From: Actinomycetes bacterium
GTDB lineage: Bacteria > Actinomycetota > Actinomycetes > Actinomycetales > Cellulomonadaceae
DNA length: 11,996 nt
Direction of reading: 5' to 3'
NCBI GenBank assembly: GCA_023430425.1
Contig: JAEZAR010000127.1
Span: forward strand, 1-11,996
Below, piece by piece: positions 7,178 to 11,996 of the stretch. Position 1 is the stretch's first letter; the number at the start of each line of letters is the position of its first letter. The notes below the pieces were generated by a model. That model made no database searches and was not told the DNA's origin. It was given only the letters and a program-made list of their open reading frames with translations. The position numbers were made by a program, and so were the translations under genes.

Positions 7178-7209
7178 CGGAGGAGAACGATCACGGAGGA
7201 GGTCGATCA
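7178..7209 (+). repeat. Tandem 16-base duplication of a Shine-Dalgarno region
   Basis: CGGAGGAGAACGATCA (7178-7193) is followed directly by CGGAGGAGGTCGATCA (7194-7209); 14 of 16 bases are identical. The second copy holds the strong Shine-Dalgarno GGAGGAGGT and ends in the A of the ATG start of the next gene. The first copy carries a second GGAGGAG and ends in ACG where the second has ATG. The first copy has no start codon in the proper place and is out of frame by one base. Confidence 0.75.
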
Positions 7210-8276
7210 TGGGCTCGCGTTCCGTTGTCCTCCTCAGCCACACCCACCGCCACGGGGACTTCGTCGTGGGGAGCCACCACCTGGCACGCGAGCTCGCCGG
7301 CATGGGGTGGCGGGTGGCCCACGTCTCGACGCCGTACTCGGTGCCGCATCGGCTCGCGGGGCGCGGGTCACGCGGGCGGCGGGAGGGTGCGGCCCGCGGC
7401 GCGACGCTGGCCGACGACGGGGTCGTCGACCTGGTCCCGGCCACCGTGCTCCCCGCTCCCGCGTGCTCGGTCCGCCGTCTGTCCCACCTGCTGGCGGACC
7501 TGGGGTTCGCCTCGCCCGACCTCGTCCTGCTCGACCAGCCGAAGCTGGCCCGGCTCGCGGACCGGCTCGGTGGCCGTGGGCCCGTCGTCTATCGTCCCAC
7601 GGACCTGTACACCGGGCGGCTGGCGCGTCGAGCGCAGACCTCGGCCCTGCGTGTGGCGGACCTCGTCGTGGCGACCTCGACGCCGATCCTCGACGACATC
7701 GGTCCGCTCCGGGTACCGGCCATCTGCGTCGAGAACGGCGTCGAGTTCAGGCGGTTCGCCGGCGCAGCTCCGGCTGAGGGGAACGGAGTCGTCTACCTCG
7801 GCGCGCTCGACCATCGGTTCGCGTGGAGTGACCTCGCAGCGCTGGCCGCGGCCCACGAGGGCGTCCCGTTCCGGATCTACGGCCCCGTGCCGCGGGACGT
7901 GCCCCCGCTCCCCGGGAACGTGCTGCTGCTCGGTCCCGTCCCGTACGCGGACGTCCCGACGGTGCTGTCGACGGCGAGGGTCGGTCTGCTGCCCCTGACC
8001 GACCGCCCGGAGAACGCCGGGCGCAGTCCGATGAAGCTCTACGAGTACCTGGCAGCCGGACTGCACGTCCTCGCCTCGAGGACACCCGTCACCGGGCGCC
8101 TCGCTCCGGTGATCCACACGTACGGCACGCCGGACGAGGCGGCCGGACTCCTCGCCGGTCTGCTCCTGGCGCCGCGGAACACTGAGGGTCAGGTGGTGGC
8201 GCGCGAGCAGGACTGGGGCGTGAAGGCACGCGAGGTCGTCCGCTTCGCCCTCGGCACCGACGCCCAGCTGCTCTGA
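7209..8276 (+). CDS. Glycosyltransferase, GT-B fold, GumK/TuaH-like
   Basis: A 355-residue glycosyltransferase, last gene of the + strand operon. The N-terminal half begins VVLLSHTHRHGDFVVGSHHL (6-25) and GWRVAHVSTPYS (33-44). The 'fetch the neighbour and keep to the membrane' style resembles the GumK glucuronosyltransferase and TuaH groups. VYRPTDLYTGR (127-137) is where such proteins have a Y-R-x-x-D motif. ADLVVATSTPILDDI (150-164) and VENGVEFRRF (174-183) bridge to the donor domain, with GVVYLGALDHRFAWSDL (193-209), FRIYGP (221-226) and GRSPMKLYEYLAAGLHVLAS (271-290), the donor-binding signature with K276 and E279. A glucuronic acid donor is possible but not shown. The ATG has a very strong Shine-Dalgarno GGAGGAGGT 5 bases upstream, in a tandem repeat, after a 59-base gap. 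It is probably translated more independently than the coupled genes before it. Confidence 0.85.
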   Translation: MGSRSVVLLSHTHRHGDFVVGSHHLARELAGMGWRVAHVSTPYSVPHRLAGRGSRGRREGAARGATLADDGVVDLVPATVLPAPACSVRRLSHLLADLGFASPDLVLLDQPKLARLADRLGGRGPVVYRPTDLYTGRLARRAQTSALRVADLVVATSTPILDDIGPLRVPAICVENGVEFRRFAGAAPAEGNGVVYLGALDHRFAWSDLAALAAAHEGVPFRIYGPVPRDVPPLPGNVLLLGPVPYADVPTVLSTARVGLLPLTDRPENAGRSPMKLYEYLAAGLHVLASRTPVTGRLAPVIHTYGTPDEAAGLLAGLLLAPRNTEGQVVAREQDWGVKAREVVRFALGTDAQLL

Positions 8277-8347
8277 CGTCACGACCGCCGGGAGGTGCGC
8301 GGCCGGATCGCGAGGGACGCCCGCGCGGTGGTGGGTTGCTCCGACGC

Positions 8348-9253
8348 TCAGCCCGTGTGGCGGGTCGGCGAGACAGGCTGCGAGGCCGCCAGCGCTCGGA
8401 GGGCCTCGATGTCCGCGGGTCCGTAGGTCCGGGCGAGGCAGCGATCCGTCCCGCCACCCTGGACGTTCGAGTGCAGAAGACCGAACGACTGGGTCATGGG
8501 TGTGGTCGGGAAGTGACGTGGTTCGTCACCGATCTGGTGCACGGGGTGATGGGTTCGCAGAGCGACCCAGCTGAGCCAGACGTCGTCGTTGACGGGGGTA
8601 CGGTCCACGAATCGCCGTCCGAGGGCACGGAGCTGTTCCAGGAACGTCTCCGGATAGATGGCGCCGGACACGCCCGTCACGAACGCGAGGGCACTCGGGG
8701 CGCCCCCGAGCCAGGGCTGCCAGGAGCTGTAGGGCGCGAGTCCGGTCCCGTCGAGTCCGATCCGGTGGGCGCGGTAGCAGTGGATCTGGCCCGGAGCGGC
8801 GCGGTACGCGTCGAGCAGGTCGCGCAGCCAGGTACGCGGATAGAGCATGTCGTCGTCCCCTGTGGCGAGCGGGGACGTGAAGGGGCCGGTGTGGGCCTCC
8901 ACGTAGGGGAAGTACTTCGTGTGCGGGCCGAAGTTCTCGGTGGACCTGATCTCCAGGCCCCGACGCACCAGGCGTTCCAGCGGTCGCCCGGGCCGTCGGA
9001 GGGTGACGGGGTCGTCGAGCCACAGGATCAGGCGTCCGGGACGCTCGAGCCCCCGCCCGATGGACTCGAGGGCGAGGTGAACGGACCTGGTCCGTCTCCC
9101 GTGGGTGGTCATCGACACGACGACCTCGGTCGCCGGGTCCACGACCGGGGACCTCGACACGACGTTCCGCAGGGCGAGCGCGAGGGCCTTCCCCCACGGC
9201 CGGGAGGGCCCACGTCGTCGCCGGAGCCGGTCGGCGAAGCCGCGGCCGCTCAT
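8348..9253 (-). CDS. GT-A glycosyltransferase with DDD motif
   Basis: A 301-residue protein of the family often annotated simply as 'glycosyltransferase' in capsule and LPS loci. VVVSMTTHGRRTRSVHLALES (44-64) and LILWLDDP (75-82) correspond to the first strands of the GT-A fold. Metal-binding DDD sits in LATGDDDMLYPRTWL (129-143; D133-D135), followed by IHCYRAHRI (157-165). A second acidic motif, TPVNDDVWLSWVA (219-231), is the usual second signature of this family. The linkage made is unknown; metal dependence is inferred from DDD. Its ATG overlaps the flippase stop (ATGA at 9250-9253), with AGGTGGGA about 5 bases upstream on the minus strand, so the two are one coupled operon. It converges on the + strand operon with 71 bases between stops. 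A weak GCGCGG/CCGCGC stem (8297-8302 and 8321-8326) lies there, but without a T-run. Confidence 0.85.
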   Translation of the reverse strand: MSGRGFADRLRRRRGPSRPWGKALALALRNVVSRSPVVDPATEVVVSMTTHGRRTRSVHLALESIGRGLERPGRLILWLDDPVTLRRPGRPLERLVRRGLEIRSTENFGPHTKYFPYVEAHTGPFTSPLATGDDDMLYPRTWLRDLLDAYRAAPGQIHCYRAHRIGLDGTGLAPYSSWQPWLGGAPSALAFVTGVSGAIYPETFLEQLRALGRRFVDRTPVNDDVWLSWVALRTHHPVHQIGDEPRHFPTTPMTQSFGLLHSNVQGGGTDRCLARTYGPADIEALRALAASQPVSPTRHTG

Positions 9254-10623
9254 CGACGTCCCACCTTGCGCACCTCCACGCCCATCCGGAGCAGCACCGC
9301 CAGATCCCCGCGCCGGATGCCGATGTAGGACTTGATCGGCGTCCCGAACCGGCTACGCATGAAGAGCAGGTTCATCCCGGAGCTCACCACGTTCCCGGCG
9401 ACGGTAGCCCATGCGGCGCCGAGGGCGCCCAGGACCGGCGCGAGGGCTACGAGGAGCAGCAGGTTCACCGATGCAGCCGCGGCGAGCGACGTGCTGCGCA
9501 GCCCGGGCCGGCCGCGGCCGGCGAGGCCTGCACCCGCGATGCTGCCGGCTGTGCCGACGACCGAGCCGAGCAGGAGGACGAGCGTGACACCGACCGCACC
9601 CTCGAAGTCCTGCCCGAAGAGCAGCGGGAGCCCCACCGGCGTGAGCGCCGCCGTCATGAGCCCGGCGCTCAGGGTCACGACGCCGGTCGTCCGCGCAACG
9701 CGGGCGAGCCGCGCGTCGTCGCGGTGGGCGGACTCGGCGGCGAAGAGCACGTCGCGCACGGCGCCCGTGACGACGAGGGGGATCTCGCTCACGGCGACGG
9801 CGACGGCGTACAGCCCGAGCTCGTACACCGCGCTCAGGGGCGCGAGCAGGAACTGGTCGAGTCGCATGATCAGCACGCCGGCGAGGGAACCGATCCAGAC
9901 GCGGCCTCCGTAGCCGAGCAGTCGGCGCGTGGGGCTGCGGTCGTCCGTCGCGTCACCGATCAGCACGCGCGGAGCACGCCGCGTCGTGAGCAGGCGCAGG
10001 TAGACCGTTCCGCCGACGAGCGGTGCGAGCGCGAGCACGGCTGTCGCGCTGGTCGGCGTGAGAGCACCCCCGACGGCGAGTCCGGCGATCCCCCCAGCCC
10101 GGACGGCGGACGCCAGGACGCGCTCACCGGCGATGAGGGGCCAACGATGCCGCCCGGCGGCATGACCCCGGACCACACCGAGGACGAGGGCGGGGAGGAG
10201 CGCGGCGCTCGCCATCCAGATCAAGGTGGCCAGTCCCGGGTCCCCCGTGCTCAGCCACGGTGTGGCCCAGCCGATGAGGCCGAGCGCGGCCGCGCCCGCC
10301 AGCGCCGTGAGAGCGACGGCCCGTCTCGTCACGCCCACGCGTCCGTGGCGTGCGACCTCGTACGTGACCGCCTCGGGGAGGCCCAAGGAGGCCAGGGCGG
10401 AGAAGAGCATCAGCGGAGCGACGCCCGCTGCGACCTGGCCTCGACCGTCGACCCCGAGGGCGTGCGCCAGGATCGGCGCCGTGGCCAGCGCGGCCAGCGG
10501 CGGTGCGCTGTTGCCCGCGACGGTCACGACGACGTTGCGCCGCAGGCCTCTCGGTCCGCCCGACGTGCCCGGCGAGACCGTCCGGGGACCCGGGACCGGG
10601 TGGTCCGCGGCCCCTGTCGACAT
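9250..10623 (-). CDS. Wzx-like lipid-linked oligosaccharide flippase (MOP superfamily)
   Basis: A 457-residue polytopic protein that should flip the undecaprenyl-linked repeat unit to the outer face of the membrane. About 12 to 14 hydrophobic segments can be drawn. Among them are 31-56 (NVVVTVAGNSAPPLAALATA, typical for the first helix of this family), 66-85, 100-122, 130-150, 172-210, 240-258, 262-285, 312-335, 343-366, 378-400 and 402-420. YELGLYAVAVAVSEIP (267-282) matches the conserved mid-protein helix of polysaccharide transporters, and FAAESAHRDDARLARVARTTG (294-314) the following loop. The MVEVRKVGRR-like C-terminus is basic and cytoplasmic. The start is unsure: ATG 10623 (used) lacks a clear Shine-Dalgarno and sits in a small inverted repeat; GTG 10668 is the in-frame alternative with AGGGCG upstream. 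It heads the minus-strand pair with the DDD glycosyltransferase and diverges from gmd. Confidence 0.88.
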   Translation of the reverse strand: MSTGAADHPVPGPRTVSPGTSGGPRGLRRNVVVTVAGNSAPPLAALATAPILAHALGVDGRGQVAAGVAPLMLFSALASLGLPEAVTYEVARHGRVGVTRRAVALTALAGAAALGLIGWATPWLSTGDPGLATLIWMASAALLPALVLGVVRGHAAGRHRWPLIAGERVLASAVRAGGIAGLAVGGALTPTSATAVLALAPLVGGTVYLRLLTTRRAPRVLIGDATDDRSPTRRLLGYGGRVWIGSLAGVLIMRLDQFLLAPLSAVYELGLYAVAVAVSEIPLVVTGAVRDVLFAAESAHRDDARLARVARTTGVVTLSAGLMTAALTPVGLPLLFGQDFEGAVGVTLVLLLGSVVGTAGSIAGAGLAGRGRPGLRSTSLAAAASVNLLLLVALAPVLGALGAAWATVAGNVVSSGMNLLFMRSRFGTPIKSYIGIRRGDLAVLLRMGVEVRKVGRR

Positions 10624-10638
10624 GGCACCAGCGTGCCA
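10623..10638. repeat. Inverted repeat at the flippase start codon
   Basis: TGGCAC, four bases and GTGCCA form a perfect 6-base-pair stem. Read on the minus strand it covers the bases just before the ATG (10623-10621) and its first base, exactly where a Shine-Dalgarno would be expected and where none is seen. It could hold the start region in a hairpin, or the true start may be the GTG at 10668. Confidence 0.35.
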
Positions 10639-10701
10639 CGCCCCGGACGTCGGCCCGACGCCGGACACGGTCGGTCGCCCTGTGGCCGCCCGGCGTGAGA
10701 T

Positions 10702-10736
10702 CGGTGGTCCACCGTCGCGACCATGAGACGGGTCTC
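10702..10736. promoter_or_regulatory. Two small palindromes in the divergent flippase/gmd region (possible operators)
   Basis: CGGTGGTCCACCG (10702-10714) is a perfect palindrome around a central T. GAGACGGGTCTC (10725-10736) is a second one, with 5-base arms. Both lie within about 60 bases upstream of the gmd -10 hexamer. Such sites between divergent genes are common places for a regulator to bind, but no regulator gene is in the window and the link is inference. The rest of 10624-10800 holds no gene. Confidence 0.3.
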
Positions 10737-10759
10737 GCCGGTGCGTGGGGGCCGCCCGC

Positions 10760-10765
10760 TAGGCT
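10760..10765 (+). promoter_or_regulatory. Candidate -10 hexamer of gmd
   Basis: TAGGCT fits the actinobacterial -10 pattern and lies 35 bases before the gmd ATG, giving an expected leader of about 29 bases. No TTGACA-like -35 is seen; CCGGTG is at 10738-10743 with a 16-base spacer, as also found before the PGT gene. Confidence 0.42.
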
Positions 10766-10800
10766 TGGCCAGCCCCCGCCCCCCGTCCAGTGAGGCCTCT

Positions 10801-11787
10801 ATGCCGCGCGCGCTCATCACGGGCATCACCGGTCAGGACGGGCTGTACCTGGCGGAGCTGCTGCTCGCCAAGGGCTACGAGGTCTTCGGTCTCCTCCGCG
10901 GCCAGCACAACCCCAACCTGGCGACCGTGCGGGCGGTGGTCCCGGATGTGCAGCTCCTCGCCGGCGATCTGCTGGACGTCCCCACCCTCGTGCGAGCGCT
11001 CGAGTCGTCGCAACCGGACGAGGTCTACAACCTGGCCGCGATCTCCTACGTGGCGTACTCGTGGGCGCACCCGGTGCTCACGTCCGACGTGACGGGCAAG
11101 GGCGTCCTCCACCTGCTGGAGGCCATCCGCCTCTACTCACGCGGCGATCCCGCGCGGGTGCGCTTCTACCAGGCGTCGAGCTCGGAGATGTTCGGCAGGG
11201 CCCAGGAGGTCCCCCAACGCGAGACCACACTGCTGTGGCCGCGATCGCCTTACGGGGTCGCCAAGGTCTTCGGCCACTACACGACCATCACCTACCGCGA
11301 GGCCTACGGCATGCATGCCTCGTCCGGGATCATGTTCAACCACGAGTCACCGCGGCGCAGTCCGGAGTTCGTCACGCGGAAGATCTCGCGAGCCGTGGCA
11401 CGGATCCATCTCGGCCTCCAGGAGGAGCTCGTCCTCGGTGATCTCGACGCCGAGCGGGACTGGGGATTCGCCGGCGACTACGTCGACGCGATGTGGCGCA
11501 TGGTCCAGCAGGACCGGCCGGGTGACTACGTGATCGCGACGGGCGAGACCCATTCGGTCCGGGATTTGCTCGACGCCGCGTTCGCGGTCGTGGGAATGGA
11601 CGACTGGGCGGCCTTCGTCCGCCAGGACCCACGCCTCATCCGCCCGGCCGAGGTCGGGCCGCTCGTCGGGGATCCGTCCAGAGCGCGCGCCGAGCTCGGC
11701 TGGGAGCCGAGGGTCGCCTTCCCGGAGCTGGTGCGGATGATGGTCGAGGCGGACGTCGCGGAGCAGCGGGCTGAGGTCGGGCGCTGA
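10801..11787 (+). CDS. gmd: GDP-mannose 4,6-dehydratase (Gmd-type SDR)
   Basis: A cytoplasmic short-chain dehydrogenase of 328 residues that should turn GDP-D-mannose into GDP-4-keto-6-deoxy-D-mannose, the precursor of GDP-L-fucose, GDP-D-rhamnose and perosamine. NADP-binding GITGQDG is at 8-14, then DEVYNLAA (73-80), FYQASSSEMFG (122-132) with catalytic S127 and E129, and the Y151-x3-K155 pair in RSPYGVAK. The Gmd signatures TYREAYGMHASSGIMFNHES (164-183), PEFVTRKISRAVARI (188-202), LGDLDAERDWGFAGDYV (212-228) and VIATGETHSVRDL (244-256) are all present. The N-terminal third differs from common Gmd: GLLRGQHNPNLATV replaces the usual RRSSxFNTxRI loop, and the protein is somewhat short. The ATG has GAGG 5 bases upstream; the frame is open further up, but that part lies in the promoter region. 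No reductase (Fcl or Rmd type) is next to it. Confidence 0.88.
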   Translation: MPRALITGITGQDGLYLAELLLAKGYEVFGLLRGQHNPNLATVRAVVPDVQLLAGDLLDVPTLVRALESSQPDEVYNLAAISYVAYSWAHPVLTSDVTGKGVLHLLEAIRLYSRGDPARVRFYQASSSEMFGRAQEVPQRETTLLWPRSPYGVAKVFGHYTTITYREAYGMHASSGIMFNHESPRRSPEFVTRKISRAVARIHLGLQEELVLGDLDAERDWGFAGDYVDAMWRMVQQDRPGDYVIATGETHSVRDLLDAAFAVVGMDDWAAFVRQDPRLIRPAEVGPLVGDPSRARAELGWEPRVAFPELVRMMVEADVAEQRAEVGR

Positions 11788-11805
11788 CGCGCCCCGAGCG
11801 GGCGG

Positions 11806-11840
11806 ACCCGCGCAGCGGGTGAAACCGGACGGTCCCGTCC
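11806..11840 (+). other. Two adjacent short hairpins after gmd
   Basis: ACCCGC-GCA-GCGGGT (11806-11820) starts 18 bases after the gmd stop and is a perfect 6-base-pair stem. GGACGG-TC-CCGTCC (11827-11840) is a second perfect repeat 6 bases later, just upstream of the next promoter. The first could help end gmd transcription, though no T-run follows; the second could equally be an operator for the downstream gene. Confidence 0.35.
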
Positions 11841-11860
11841 TGTTCGCCCCTTCCCGCCGC

Positions 11861-11866
11861 TAGGGT
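11861..11866 (+). promoter_or_regulatory. Candidate -10 hexamer of the last gene
   Basis: TAGGGT, in the context CCGCTAGGGTGAACC, fits the actinobacterial -10 pattern. It lies 38 bases before the GTG start and is preceded by no recognisable -35. Its presence suggests the last gene is a separate transcription unit from gmd. Confidence 0.42.
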
Positions 11867-11904
11867 GAACCGCCCCCTCCCCGCCGCGCCCCCGGGAGTC
11901 GTCC

Positions 11905-11996
11905 GTGCCTGCTGCCGTCCGCCGCCGCACCCGTGCCATGACCGGGCGGACCGCCGCCGTGGCCGCCCTCGTCGCCCTCACCGTCGCGGCCGGTCC
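11905..11996 (+). CDS. N-terminal signal peptide of an unidentified exported protein (partial)
   Basis: Only the first 30 codons are in the window, running off the right edge. GTG 11905 is preceded by GGGAG at 11894-11898, 6 bases away; ATG 11938 is an in-frame alternative. The peptide begins with a basic stretch (PAAVRRRTRAMTGR) and goes into a hydrophobic core (TAAVAALVALTVAAG), as in a Sec signal peptide or a first membrane anchor. Third codon positions are G or C rich, as in real genes here. Nothing can be said on function, and membership of the polysaccharide locus is open since it appears to have its own promoter. Confidence 0.6.
   Translation, partial: MPAAVRRRTRAMTGRTAAVAALVALTVAAG

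Noticed and set aside
5940..7208. Open frame running upstream of the GumK/TuaH-like gene for over 1.2 kb
   Set aside because: It overlaps the polymerase in another frame and gives low-complexity Arg/Pro/Gly sequence. The strong Shine-Dalgarno and ATG at 7209 mark the real start.
8297..8326. GCGCGG/CCGCGC stem between the convergent operons as a terminator
   Set aside because: An 18-base loop and no T-run; this kind of pairing is common by chance in such GC-rich DNA.
9724..10698. 324-codon + strand open frame over the flippase gene
   Set aside because: It is antisense to a gene with clear alternating membrane segments, and the predicted protein is highly charged and repetitive.
1..11996. Mobile element, CRISPR, tRNA or toxin-antitoxin content
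   Set aside because: No transposase or integrase motifs, no regularly spaced repeats, no tRNA-like cloverleaf and no small gene pair were found on reading both strands.

Overview
The window is very GC-rich with strong G/C bias at third codon positions, weak or absent -35 boxes, TAGNNT-type -10 hexamers, GTG starts and an LPXTG-like wall-anchored protein. This points to a high-GC Gram-positive actinobacterium, most plausibly of the Cellulomonas/Micrococcales type; the taxon is inferred from style only. No rRNA, tRNA, CRISPR array, insertion sequence or phage gene was seen.

Nearly everything between about 280 and 11790 reads as one Wzx/Wzy-type exopolysaccharide (or capsule) locus. From left to right: the 3' end of a surface protein with an LSDTG sorting signal (1-248, +); a Wzz/BY-kinase fusion for chain length and export control (278-1870, -); and a divergent intergenic region of 175 bases. 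A tightly packed + strand operon follows: the initiating polyprenyl-phosphate glycosylphosphotransferase (2046-3545), a CgeB-like glycosyltransferase (3548-4615), a GT4-like glycosyltransferase (4612-5724), a Wzy-like polymerase (5725-7149) and a GumK/TuaH-like glycosyltransferase (7209-8276). Facing it on the - strand is a two-gene operon: a Wzx-like flippase (9250-10623) and a DDD-motif GT-A glycosyltransferase (8348-9253), with ATGA overlap. Divergent from the flippase is a Gmd-type GDP-mannose 4,6-dehydratase (10801-11787, +). The window ends in the first 30 codons of a probable secreted protein (11905-11996, +).

Working model: the PGT loads the first sugar phosphate on undecaprenyl phosphate. 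Up to four glycosyltransferases extend the unit, with at least one residue possibly a GDP-derived 6-deoxyhexose made via Gmd. Wzx flips the unit, Wzy polymerises it, and the kinase sets chain length. The reductase or epimerase that would finish the GDP-sugar is not in the window, nor is a phosphatase for the kinase.

No clearly new system is visible. The most distinctive details are a tandem 16-base duplication of the Shine-Dalgarno region before the last + strand glycosyltransferase, a divergent Gmd, an 84-residue tail after the kinase tyrosine cluster, and a shared promoter-like core before the PGT and gmd genes. No gene-free stretch exceeds 300 bases; the longest are 1871-2045 and 10624-10800, both divergent promoter regions.
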